The position numbers and the translations under genes were made by a program. Source: Diphasiastrum complanatum (taxonomy: Eukaryota; Streptophyta; Lycopodiopsida; Lycopodiales; Lycopodiaceae). Taken from it: a DNA stretch of 64,000 bases. The stretch spans positions 27,913,410-27,977,409 of the forward strand of contig CM055107.1 of NCBI GenBank assembly GCA_029204225.1. The letters run 5' to 3'. The first letter of the stretch is position 1, and every line of letters begins with the position of its first letter. Below are positions 22,431 through 33,210 of this stretch, in pieces. The notes beneath the pieces were generated by a model that was given only the letters and a program-made list of their open reading frames with translations, did no database searches and was not told the DNA's origin.

Positions 22431-23639
22431 GCTATGCCAATTTTTCAGTTTGCAGCATGTTTGGTAGATGGTTAGTTTGCATTAGGCATCTTGTCGTGGC
22501 ATGAATAGTGTTAAATCTGCATTTTAGGGTTAGTTTGGGATTGAGTTTGCTTGATTTGAGTGGATTTGCTTGTTTGAAATCTAATATGATTATTAAACAG
22601 GGAAAGCTATTCAGATCACCAATCTTAAGATCCATTTGGATCTGGATATCAGAGAAAATAACAAAAATCGGTCAAATCTATCAAATTTGGTCAAAAAGAG
22701 GCAAAAAACGTCATCAGATCTCAGAACCTTTTACCTTCTTTCAAGAAACCTTCACTGAGTTGCAGACACCTTCGGTTTTGTTTACAGAACCTTTAGTTTG
22801 AAGGGCGAAGATTAATTCCCAGCAGATTTCTAGAAACATTAGAAAAACCACCAAAAAACACCAAAAATTATCAAAACCCTAAGAAATACAGAAAAAGAAC
22901 CTTCGTTCAATAAACTATGCTTATATGTGATTCAGATCTATCTGCTGCCAGGTCGGCGAAGAATAATACCAAAAATAGAAAGGTTTTCAGAGGATCAGTT
23001 GTCATATTGTCATATTTTTTGCCAAAAAAGTCACTTTTTTGCAAAATTACTAGTATTACTCTTGATCCTTTGCCAGAACCTTCGCCGAGTTTTCAGAACA
23101 TTTTATCTATAGAAAAATACTATCTTTGAGTTTGCCGAAGATTCTTCTTGATCAGATCACAAAAAATCTTGATTTTTACCCTCGACAGATTACAAAAACT
23201 ATATTTCCTTGTGTCAAAAACCTTCGTCCGATTTTCCATAGTTTTATCTGTGTCAGATCTTTCATCTGAGAAGTCGACGAAGGTTATTTCCCAAAAAATT
23301 GCCAGAAAAGTGTTCAGAGAGTTTTTTTTTTTTCCAAAATAGCACTATTGAACCTTCGCCGAGCCAACCTTCGAGAACCTTCACCAGTCCTATTTTTAGT
23401 TTCTGATTTTCCAGATCAAGTCTCTATCAAAATTTTGATCAAATCTGATATATTCTGAATTGGATTTTGAGAGATTTATCATTTTTGAGAAGTATCGATT
23501 GATCGAATTTCGGAAAGTTTTTCATCATATAGAATCAGATTCTTAAAAAGTGGAATAGAGCTAGCAGATCTAATTTGAGATAGTTTTTTGGAAAAATCTT
23601 TATCCAATCTCATTATCGATTTGATCTACATTTGTAAGG
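22431..23639 (+). other. long untranslated leader with AACCTTCGCCGAG-type motifs
   Basis: About 1.2 kb lies between the PBS and gag with no coding sequence. The leader repeats a short motif in both orientations: AACCTTCGCCGAG and its variants, and TCGGCGAAG. It recurs in the truncated leader at 30029-30971 and in the right arm. The paired orientations could fold into hairpins in the genomic RNA, possibly for packaging or translation; that role is inference. Confidence 0.6.
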
Positions 23640-24347
23640 ATGGCTGCCCCTGGAGTTGCTCCTGGAGGTGCTCCATAGGAGGTCAATCCAATTATTGTTA
23701 GAAGAGCACCCTGATTGGATCTACCCAAATATAATGGATTAACAGATCTAGTTAGATTTCTTTAGATCTATGTTGAATCCTGTGAGGTCTATGGTGAGAT
23801 TTATCCTCAAGATAAACTTAAGCTGTTTCCTATGGTCTTAACAGGCGCAGCACAAGATTGGTATTATAACCAAGACGAAACTGAGCGTACAGATTGGGAG
23901 GTTGTTAAACGAGCCCTTATCACACGGTTCAGACTGCGGAAGTTTATAGAAGACCCTTTCCTACTTTTAAGTAAAATTAAAATGGAAAAGCGGGAAATGG
24001 TTCGAGATTACATTGAAAGAGTGAAATGTCTTAGCTCTCAATGTGAACCTGAGCTGATTAATGAAAATGCCATGATTATGTGGTTTTTGTCAGGTCTACC
24101 TAAACGGATCAGACGTGAGCTGAAACGCCATAATGAGTACGCACTTTTGCAAAATGCTATGGATGATGCAATTCGGGAGGAGGATGAAGATTCAGATGAT
24201 GAGCCGAATGTCAGTAAGTTGCCTTATACAACAGGGCAGACTACTACAACATCCACCACTATTGCATCACTGAATGCCAATGCTACTGCAGAAATGATGC
24301 TCAATGAGTTCGAGAAACTTGGGAAGAAGAGCAAAAAGAACCAGTAG
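23640..24347 (+). pseudogene. Athila/Tat-like gag (left arm)
   Basis: The start is ATG at 23640 (MAAPGVAPGGAP). In-frame stops at 23676 (TAG), 23712 (TGA) and 23763 (TAG) precede the open part from 23832. The gag core reads KLKLFPMVLTGAAQDWYYN, DWEVVKRALITRFRLRKF and EKREMVRDYIERVKCLS. An acidic stretch (EEDEDSDDEP) and a Thr-rich tail follow. The TAG at 23763 stands where the related gag of element 3 has Gln in FLQIY. The mirror copy at 51190-51897 has the same defects, so they precede the duplication. Confidence 0.88.
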
Positions 24348-25510
24348 TGGATCCAGTACCTGCTGATTCTATACCATTGAACGATACACCAACAACATCG
24401 GGAGTCTATCCAAATCTTAATGCAGAAAAACGAAGATATCAGGATATAAGATAGTGGATTAAACATCTGCAAGAAGACGAGGAACTTGAGGCTGCTAAAG
24501 TAACAACTGAAGTTTGGTGTTCACCATTGCAGCCTCCAAGAAATTTACGTACAGATATGAATGATCAATTACATCATCACGAAGAACCCTTCAAGATGAC
24601 TGAACCGGAAGCACCGCATACAGAATTACTCATGAACATTTGGTCTAGCTATGTACAAAATGGGGCCTTACAAAGATTAAGCCTGCTACTTTTGCTATTA
24701 AGCTAGCTGATCAAATGACAGTTCATCCATGAGGAATGGTGGAAGATATACCTGTCAGGATTGCAGGAGTACAGTTCGTCATTACTTTCATCATGATGGA
24801 CTTACCAAAAGCACCAAATGTCTACCAAGTTCTATTAGGACGTCCATGGTTACGAGTTGTGCAAGTAATTCATAACTAGGGTACCGGAAAAATCACTTTT
24901 GAAAATCGTGAACGTGCAGTTAAAGTCGATCCTATGACTTGGACTATCAAACCATTGGTTCAAAAAGCGGATGATGATTCATCAACAATGGATCACACTT
25001 GTGATCGACTAGAGAAAAAATTGGGAGTTCACTACGATTCTCAAACGGATACTGTCAATTGGAATGAAGCTCTTGCAACAATTGATTGTACAGCAGGATA
25101 TATGTGTCAACAAGATATTCAATCAGAGATGAGCAAGATTTGGCATCATATGGATATGACCATATTTGGAGTGCGTAATGTTCCTGATGAACCAACAATC
25201 AAATCGCCCAAAGCAGTTATATTGAAGGGAGACAGGATGACAGGTTCGATGACGAAGAAACAAGCAAAGCAACATTATAATACGGTCCTGAAATGGGAAA
25301 ATCTCCCTCAAAAGATCGATTTGAAGGAAGTGCCACCTCTATTGGATAAAGGCAAAGGAAAAGTCAAGAATGATTCTTCAAGTCAGATCTCCAGCAAGAC
25401 ATCGTCGTCTAGGAAGTCTTCACTTGAGAAGAAAGATTTATCATCCCGAAAGTCATCACCTCTATGATCAATTCCTGCTAAGAAGACTAAACGAAGATCC
25501 AAGACAAGTC
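24348..25510 (+). pseudogene. Athila/Tat-like protease region, active site deleted (left arm)
   Basis: Sequence after gag includes a CSPLQPPRNLRTDMN block, then a 270-base gap at 24649/24650 relative to the right arm. The deleted part encodes the DGGSG protease active site. Downstream pieces match the protease C-terminal part: PNVYQVLLGRPWLR, then GTGKITFENRERAVKVDP. The open frame at 24934-25467 (177 residues) follows, with a Ser/Lys-rich tail. Stops include TGA after HP near 24731 and TAG after HN at about 24880. The retropepsin would have processed the polyprotein. Confidence 0.8.
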
Positions 25511-25548
25511 CTTTCGAAAAAGAACAAGCAAATGTAGTCCAGCATGAT

Positions 25549-26202
25549 ATGCCAGAGCATTTTAAACGTTATACACTGGATGATGTGGTTATCATGTTAC
25601 CTAAAGCACATCGTGAACCTGAAGAACACATGTCAGAATCTAAAGAGGTTTACGATGACCCAGCTAGGACGCAGCCAATGAATCTTGTCGAACCAGGAGA
25701 ACCGAAAAAGATTGTACAAGTGGGATCACAACTTACTCCTGAATAGTATCAAGCACTCCGGTTGTTACTTATTAAGTATCAAGATTGCTTTGCATGGACT
25801 TATCAAGATTTGAAGGGTATTTTGACATCAGTGATTGAACATACCATACCTTTAGTACCTGATGCAGTACCAAAGGTTACAAAAATCTATCGCTGTAATC
25901 CTAATGTGGCAGATTTGATAAAGAAAGAACTTCAGATATTGCTTGACGCCGATTTTATTTATGAGATCGAGCATACAGAATGGATTTCACCGATTGTCAT
26001 TGTTTCTAAGAAAAATGGGAAATTGCGAATCTGTGTGAATCTCAAATCATTAAATAAAGTGACACAGAAGGATCACTTTTTGTTACCTTTTACTGAAAGC
26101 ATTTTGGATCGCCTTGCTAGAGCGGAAGCTTATAGTTTCCTGGATGGATTTAGTGGTTATATATTTTTACAGTACTGTACATGCCTGCAAATTTTTGTTT
26201 AG
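25549..26202 (+). pseudogene. Athila/Tat-like RT N-terminal part, truncated
   Basis: A linker (25549-25746) ends in a TAG and continues in frame. The RT start follows: YQDCFAWTYQDLKGI, WISPIVIVSKKNGKLRIC and a YSFLDGFSGY block, which is the first catalytic Asp motif. After SGY (about 26160) similarity ends, so the YxDD box, RNase H and integrase are missing. This part lies just beyond the left arm edge and is not duplicated. Confidence 0.85.
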
Positions 26203-26302
26203 AACCGATCAGCCAAACTAGTATTTAGTGTAATGGACCTTTCAAATTTTCTGCATTGCCTTCTGATACACTTTAACACGTTATAATTCCTTTCTAATCA
26301 TC

Positions 26303-27505
26303 ATGTCTTCTACCGATACTTTCTAGTCTTCGCGCTATACTATCCATCGTGATGTCCCATTTGCAACGGACATCATGATTCTTCCTAGCACAAGCATGGT
26401 CACTCAGTGGATGACCCTTGCGGAGCCTCTACTCACTGCAATGGGTATTCATGAGAGAGCCTTTTTGGGATGCATCAATATGAATTTCATCACTCTTGCC
26501 TTCAGTATGTGGAAGGAAGAGAAATCCAAGTTTTATATCACCTTATAGGGAGCCACACACAAGGTGCGCGTCACTGAGGCCGCACTTGCAGCTATAGGAA
26601 TCTCATCCAGTACGCAAGCCTCACCCAATCACAAGCACGCCAAACAGGCCATCAAGTCATTTATTGACCTCACAGACGATCTGCACTGGACTAATGATGG
26701 CTACCTTCTGGAAGCCATCACTGAGCCTTCCATCCACGTAGCTGCCCAGCTGTTGAATCATTTCCTGATGGTTAGCAACCTCAGGAAAGACCGCATCACA
26801 TCTCAAATCCTTCACAGGATAGTGGAGTCCCACACCAAGTTGGCCAAAGCCCCTCTTGAATTATGTAACTGGTTCAAGATTGTTTCTAGTGAGCTCAAGC
26901 GAGCTATTAAGGCCAATACTAAGCAGCAGTTCGCCGCTGGCTCTTTATTGTCCCTCTTAGCCGCTTCTCACCTAGAAAACAGAATCCATGGATTCCACCT
27001 AGATTCTGTGCTTTTGGTTTACAAAGAAGCACTGGCAGAATCATCTCATCAGGCATCAAGTTCTAATAGTCGTCATCGTTCACGCAGCGAGATCATAATT
27101 CATGACTCGCCTTGCACGTCACGACGTCGCACTAGGCATACCTCGTCAACTACGCTTCCACAACCTGCTGCTGTTCGCATTGAACTTCCCATTCCCCTCG
27201 TCTCTAATGCTTCCCTTGCCTCTGCTTTCATACAAGGACAGTCTGTGACCATTGGGCCTACCATTCCCATCACAGCTGCCCAGGCCACCTCACCCCCGCA
27301 CACCAAAGCAACCTCACCCAACAAACAGTTCTTCATGGATATGTTCGATGATTCCGACCCCCTCGTGGCCACCAAAATCTTTGAAATGCCCCAGAGCCCT
27401 GCACCCTTTGAACCCCAATCCCCTGGAAGAGGATTCGGGCATATCCATGAATCTACTGTTGGTGTCGAAGATGCCAGTCAACAACCACCCCATAGGGTAA
27501 CCTAG
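26303..27505 (+). pseudogene. accessory ORF A of the Athila/Tat-like element
   Basis: The frame starts with ATG at 26303 and carries TAG stops at 26324 and 26546; it is then open to 27505 (about 400 codons in all). The N-terminal part is helical (MTLAEPLLTAMGIHERAFLG, then AHVAAQLLNHF-like helices). The C-terminal part is Ser/Thr/Pro-rich with an Arg/His-rich patch (SRHRSRSE, SRRRTRH), possibly a nuclear-localisation or nucleic-acid-binding segment. I do not recognise the domain with confidence; distant similarity to the retroelement ORF/plant-transposon protein families is possible. Its position between pol and the 3' LTR matches Athila-type third ORFs. Confidence 0.55.
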
Positions 27506-27558
27506 CCACACTTCGGGTCGACACAACTGTAAAGTCACCAAAGCAGTTCGACGCCACG

Positions 27559-28305
27559 GTGCCTGAAGGGTTTGAAGAAGATGATACTTTTGAAGAAGAA
27601 GAGACCTTGGCACCTATTCCACGCCTACCAAGGACAGTACCATCAGGGTCTCCTGCTACTGCCACTTCCATGACCGTAGATTTTGGTGATGCTCTAGGGC
27701 TAGTTTCAAGCCTTGGGCAAGTGATCCAGTCTATGCTGGATAAGAAGAAGGAAATGGAGCAGAGGATCTCTGATCTAGGATCCGAAAACACTCTGATCAG
27801 TCAGAAAATTGTCCAGTTGGATCGAGAGTTGAAGATAGCCAAACAACATGAAGAAAAGGCTGAAAGTGAAAAGAAATTGGCCCAACAACAAGTTGATCGC
27901 TTGGAAATCTACATCAACTCCTTAGAAAACGCCTTGACAACTGCACAGGATCAGGTAGATAAGGCAATGCAAGATGCCAAGCAACAGGTGCAGCTGATGA
28001 AGGGGCAATTACAGATGTCCAAACAAGATCGCACATGGCTTCAAGGTGAATTAGATGTGACCACCCTTGAGCGTGATGCCTATCTGCAAACGCAAATACC
28101 CGATCATCCGGTCACACCGACGGCGATTGCGTCTTTATTCAAGAAAGTGGAAACATACAAAGTGGCCCTTCAGGGATTCCAAGGTCGCTTTGATAGGTTC
28201 AAAGGGCAGCTTCAACCGAGTTGGCAAAGGCAAAAGAGACCATCAAAGCCTATGAAAAGTCCGTCGCTCAAGTGTTGGAAGCCAGACCACAAATCCCTGT
28301 CCTAG
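27559..28305 (+). pseudogene. accessory ORF B: long coiled coil
   Basis: The 248-residue frame starts with an acidic segment (EEDDTFEEEE). From about residue 55 to 185 it becomes a strongly charged, heptad-rich coiled coil (KKKEMEQRISDLGSENTLI, then repeated E/K/Q helices). No membrane segment or signal peptide is seen. It follows ORF A after a stop and about 50 bases, and probably formed one protein with it. The function is unknown; self-association is suggested by the coiled coil. Env-like function is not supported by the sequence. Confidence 0.55.
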
Positions 28306-28559
28306 TCATGCCGCAATTCTCCCCTCCGCACTAAGAAGCTGTACAAATGGATACAGGGATTGATTCGAGCATGGACCAGGGGGGAGCTCCAGATCTAGCA
28401 GATCAACCACAACCATACCGGCAGTACAAGCAGGTCCATCCTCATCAAGGACAAGCCATTTATTCAGAAGGCCCATCAGCGTCGAGGACCAGATCCAGAC
28501 CTTCTTAAAGCAATATCCGCATGAGTCCTCGCGTGGTGGATGGGTTCTGAAAGTTTAAG

Positions 28560-29265
28560 ACCTCCGAGATCGAGGCCGGCAAAGAATTGGACAAAATACC
28601 TACACTAGGAGAGAAGCCGGCATGGAGAATCACGGTTTTTGAGAAAACTTCGGAATCAATTAGGAGTTACGTCGTCAGCCCTCGCCAGTTGCAGGTAGAT
28701 CCTTATTACGTGCCAATGCCTCAAAGACATAAATGGAAAGATTTGGGATTGGGTATGGACAAAATCACCATCCATACGCCCAATCGACCAATCATCCATC
28801 AGCCTTACAGCTGGAACATTTTAGTGGATTTCCACCGTGCCTTACAAGCATATTAGAGAGACTATGTCCACTCTCCGGATCCAACGGTGCGACAATCGGC
28901 AATGTCTGCTAAAGATCTAATTCTGTTTGCGTCAGTGGCAACCAAATGAGACAATTGCCTTCCTCCTCTGGCATTCGATCCAAATAAGCCGATGGCCTCA
29001 GAGCAAATAAAAGATCAGCTGTCGATTGTTCGACTGTATTTTCATGCGGCTATGATGGGAGGCTCTTGAGAATCTCGCTTCACTTAATGGACAACTTTCA
29101 AGTGAATTGCTGGAGCCCACCGTTGTTTCCTGCCACATAACTTGGATCTCAATACTGCACGTCTTGAATTTATGGAGAAGGTGCAGTATCATTTAATTAA
29201 GATTCGGTGCGAAGCCAATAAAAGTCCCCAATAACTGCATATTGCAGGTGTTGTGGGACCGCCAC
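28560..29265 (+). pseudogene. accessory ORF C remnant
   Basis: The open part (28587-28856) reads EKPAWRITVFEKTSE, LQVDPYYVPMPQRHKWK and RPIIHQPYSWNILVDFHRAL. The same region continues to about 29240 through stops, with LDLNTARLEFMEKVQYHL near the end. The polypurine tract follows directly. I do not recognise the family; it looks like the C-terminal part of the accessory protein. Confidence 0.45.
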
Positions 29266-29270
29266 CAGTT

Positions 29271-29284
29271 TTGGTGGGGGATAT
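29271..29284 (+). other. polypurine tract of the nested element
   Basis: TTGGTGGGGGATAT lies directly before the TGTTGGAGGG LTR start. This is the expected plus-strand priming site. Confidence 0.75.
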
Positions 29285-30006
29285 TGTTGGAGGGTTTGTC
29301 GATCCCAAGGCAACCCTAACCAAGTTAATAAGTGAGAGGGATTTGGCACCCTGTGTGTGTAAGTCCAACCCGATGATCACATAGCTATTTGATTGATTAA
29401 TTAGAAAGTTAATAAAGGACTTTAGGCCTTTTTGCGGGACTTTTAATGTCGCAGGGCCTAAATGTCAAGTTAGTGAATAAAGTTGGGTTTCCCTCCAATT
29501 TTGATGGTTTCCACACTTTTTTAAATTTGAATAAAAAGAGAGGCAAGACTGGACCAATAGGATTCAAAGGCCAGGGTCCTCCTCTCTACTATAAAGAGGG
29601 ACCAACTCGAGTTGTTCCTCATTTCAATAAAGCAGATTGGTTCTCTTTAGAAATGGATTGATGAATGTCCTTGCTCCTCCTTTCTTTTCCTCCATTTCTC
29701 ATGCTTCCTTTGTATTTGCTAATTGTTGGATTTGATCATTATTGGGATTGCTATTTCTTATGCTTTTTGTGAGAGAGAAAGAGAGAGAGAGAGAGAGAAG
29801 AATAAGTTTCTATCATTGTTGTGGAATTAGGGTTAATGGATGTAGTGTTAATGGATGTAGTGTTAGATCCTCCATTCAGGTTGAAATCTGAACTATACTA
29901 TCACTCTCATGGGAACGAACCTACGCGTGACAACTAACTCCGTCTCTTTGATGCTAGATTGACTAGATCTTGGATTCAGGTTAGGCAAGGAAAGAAACCC
30001 ACTACA
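29285..30006 (+). repeat. Athila/Tat-like LTR 2
   Basis: About 722 bases, TGTTGG...CACTACA, nearly identical to LTR 1. Differences include TATAAAGAG in place of TATAAAAAG at 29590, a longer GA tract near 29780-29798, and fewer GTTAATGGATGTAGTGTT units. Confidence 0.9.
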
Positions 30007-30010
30007 ATTT

Positions 30011-30971
30011 TGGCACCGTTGCCGGGGAGCTACGCCAATTTTTCAATTTGCAGCACGTTTGGTTGATGGTTAGCTTGCATTAGACATCTTGTCGTGGCAT
30101 GATAGTGTTAAATTTGCATTTTAGGGTTAGTTTGGGATTGAGTTTGCTTGATTTGAGTGGATTTGCTTGTTTGAAATCTAATATGATTATTAAACAGGGA
30201 AAGCTATTCATATCACCAATCTTAAGATCCATTTGGATTTGAGATATCAGAGAAAATAACAAAAATCGGTCAAATTTGGTCAAAAAGAGGCAAAAAGCGG
30301 CATCAGAGTTCAGAACCTTTTACCCTCTTTCAAGAAACCTTCGCCGAGTTGCAGACACCTTTGGGTTTGTTTAAAAAACCTTTAGTTTGAAGGGCGAAGA
30401 TTAATTCCCAGCAGATTTTCAGAAACATCAGAAAAACCACCAAAAAACACCAAAAATTATCAAAACCCTAAAAAATACAGAAAAAGAACCTTCGCTAGAT
30501 TCTTGTGCTTAGATGTGATTCAAATCTATCTACTGCCAAATCGGCGAAGAATAATACCAAAAAATAGAAAGGTTTTCAGAGGATCAATTGTCATATTGTC
30601 ATATTTTTTGCCCAAAAAGTCACTTTTTTGCAAAATTACCAGTATTACTTTTGATCCTTCGCCAGAACCTTCGCCGAGTTTCCAGAACATTCTATTTATA
30701 AAAAAATAATATTTTTGAGTTCGACGAAGATTCTTCTTGATCAGATCACAAAAAATCTTGATTTTTACCCACGCTAGATTACAGAAACTATATTTCCTTG
30801 TGTTAGGAACCTTCGTCCGATTTGCCATAGTTTTATCTATGTCAAATCTTCCATCCGAGAAGTCGGCAAAGGTTATTTCACAAGAAATTGCCAGAAAAGT
30901 GTTCAGAGAGTTTTTTTTTCTCCCAAATATAGCACTGTTGAATCTTCGCCAGTCCTATTTTCAGTTTCTGA
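30011..30971 (+). other. second PBS and truncated leader
   Basis: TGGCACCGTTGCCGGGGA (30011-30028) is a better-preserved PBS than the first. The following leader matches 22431-23410 with scattered substitutions and stops at CAGTTTCTGA (about 30971). There chromovirus RNase H sequence resumes. It marks a second copy of the element whose remaining internal part was lost. Confidence 0.85.
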
Positions 30972-31386
30972 CTTGCGCAAGATTTGCCTCCCTCACAATT
31001 CCTTGACAATGAGGATCCTCTTGCTGAGCTTGTCTAATTTCAGCAATCAGGTCATTTTCGATGACCACAAAAGACATCTGATACAAAATCCCAGATAATG
31101 CATCAGCCACATGATTTTCGGCACCTTTCTTGTACCGAATTTCCATGTGAAATTCCTGCATCAACTCAGCCCACCTAGCTTGCCGCCCTCTTAGGTTCGG
31201 TTGGTTGCAGAAATATCTCAAAGTGTTATGGTTGGTGTACACATAGAATTCCACACCATACAAATAATGCCTCCATGCCTTAAAAGCGTGGATAATGGCA
31301 AACAACTCTTTTTTATGAGTTGGATAATTCTTCTGTGCAGGGTTGAGCTTCTTGCTTTCAAAGGCCACAAGCCTACCCTCTTGCAT
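30972..31386 (-). pseudogene. chromovirus RNase H
   Basis: The frame reads VAFESKKLNPAQKNYPTHKKELFAIIHA, in which the KEL Glu is catalytic, then HYLYGVEFYVYTNHNTLRYF (the usual TDH Asp is Asn here) and HVADALSG near the end. The VADALS Asp is the usual final active-site residue. It is cut at 30971 by the nested element; integrase resumes at 21663. It continues from RT at 31457. Confidence 0.87.
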
Positions 31387-31456
31387 CAGAACTGCCTCAA
31401 TGCAATGTCACTTGCATCTGTTTCTACTACAAATGGTTTTTGAGGGTCAACAATTT

Positions 31457-32514
31457 TTAAAGTGACTTAGCCACAGCTTGTTTCAAAGCATCAAAACTTC
31501 GCTGTTGAACTTTTGTCCACTCTTTCCATTTATTTTTCTGTAACATATCGGTCAATGGTATAGCTACGTGTGAATAATTCTTTACACCTTTACGATAAAA
31601 CACAGCCAACCCTAGAAAGCTTCTTAGTGTCGTCAAGTCTGTAGGAACAGGCCAGGCAAGAAGAACAACAACTTTCTGCAGATCCGGTTTTATTCCATCT
31701 GCTGACACTATAAAACCCAAATATGTTATTTCTTTTTCAAACAATTCACGTTTTTTATCATTAGCAAAAACGTATTTTCCCCCAAAGTTGATAACACAGT
31801 TCTTAGGTGATTAACATGCATAACATTACCACAATTGTAAACAAGTATGTCATCAACAAAATTAACCACAAACTTGACCATAAACTGTCTAAACACATCG
31901 TTCATTAACATCATAAATGTTACAGGGGCGTTAGTCAATCCAAAGTGCATAACTAGAAATTCATAGAGTCCAAAACGAGTCCGGAAGGCAGTTTTATGCA
32001 CATCCTCTTCTCAAACTCTCACCTGGTGGTAACCACTCTTTAGGTCAATTTTGCTAAACATTGTAGCACCATGGAGGGCATCCAAAAGATCATCTATGCG
32101 TGGCATAGGATATCGATGCTTAACATTAATCTTGTTCAAGCCTCGATAGTCCACACACATTCTCCAAGACCCATCCTTCTTTTTTACCAGAATGATCGGA
32201 GAGGCAAAGGAGAAGAAGCTAGGTCTTACTTGCCCCTTGGCAAGATAGTCCTCAATCATGCTTCTGACCTCTTCCTCCTCTTTCAGAATCATTCTATAAG
32301 GTGGTCTATTAGCAAGAGATGATCCAGGAATTAACTCGATTCTATGCTCCACATTTCTCTTAGGGGCTAAAATAGATGGAAGTTCATTTGTGAACACATC
32401 TAGAAACTCCTCCCTAATATGGTGATTTAGGTTCTTAGTAAGATTAGTTTGTTTTTGACATACATCAGACTCATTAGCAGAAACAGACATATCATACAAG
32501 AAACAAACATACAT
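31457..32514 (-). pseudogene. chromovirus reverse transcriptase
   Basis: Three frames carry successive RT blocks. 32011-32514: KKDGSWRMCVDYRGLNKI, FSKIDLKSGYHQ (first Asp). 31726-32001: KTAFRTRFGLYEFLVMHFGL, NAPVTFM and the catalytic FVDDILVYN at about 31836-31862. 31457-31744: TYLGFIVSADGI and RSFLGLAVFYRK (thumb). Frameshifts near 32005 and 31735 disrupt it. The catalytic Asp residues themselves are preserved. Confidence 0.9.
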
Positions 32515-32634
32515 GCACTTACACTAAACCTTACGCAACTGCGTTGCCGTGATCAAAGGTCTTGGAGGCATATCGGGCTCTCCACGTAGGGAGTGAATCC
32601 TACCATCGTGCTGGAACTCATACACATGAGTATC

Positions 32635-33210
32635 TCAAGCGATGTAGGGTTTCTTAGCCACATGCCAACAAATTCTAGACACCACATCAAAGCGAGCCAA
32701 ACAGGTAATCTCAAAATCTAACTCCTCAGTATAGCTCTGAATGGTTAGAGACGTACTCACAACCCTAGCATCCCACATTTCTGCACCCTTTCCATCAGCC
32801 ATTTCGACTGTGTACTGGTACAGGGATGGTTGTGTGCTCACTCTCAACCGTTTAATCAAAGCGAAGTTAATGACGTTATTTGAGGACCCAGTGTCAAATA
32901 GAATCAAAACATCTCTACCACACAGCTGTCCATGCATAACAATCAAAGAAGTGCAAGGAAACTGATACCCATGTTGTGCCACTCTTGACAATTGTGGCAA
33001 AGGAACCGAGTCCACCTTCCGAAGCACCGACACGTTCATTAACCGTGGAACATCAGGAGGTTCTTCTTGTCTCAATTCCTCAATTTTCATAGGATCTGCC
33101 TCTTCAACTTGCAAACTATAGGTGTTCCATGAGAGATTGCGAGAACACTCCTTCCACCTATGCCGCCCTAGATAGCCACAGCAAAGGTTCTCTTTCTTTG
33201 TCCACTCCAA
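32635..33210 (-). pseudogene. chromovirus protease region
   Basis: The active-site block LILFDTGSSNNVIN has the DTG triad at about 32885-32905. It follows a damaged zinc knuckle (CCGYLGRHRWKEC) in which spacing departs from C-x2-C-x4-H-x4-C. A TGA/TAG interrupts the frame before RT. The role is aspartic-protease processing of the gag-pol polyprotein. Confidence 0.85.

Larger units (their letters stand above)
21664..30971 (+). mobile_element. nested Athila/Tat-like gypsy element with extra truncated leader
   Basis: The order is LTR (21664-22408), PBS, leader, gag, protease, truncated RT, accessory ORFs, polypurine tract, LTR (29285-30006), then a second PBS and leader that end abruptly at 30971. 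It splits the chromovirus pol between RNase H and integrase. PBS type and extra ORFs between pol and the 3' LTR point to the Athila/Tat group. Most of RT, RNase H and integrase are deleted near 26160. The trailing PBS-leader suggests a tandem copy formed by LTR-LTR recombination and later truncated. No matching target-site duplication is visible. Confidence 0.88.

Noticed and set aside
27559-28305. Envelope-like identity for the coiled-coil ORF
   Set aside because: There is no signal peptide and no hydrophobic membrane segment in the readable frame.
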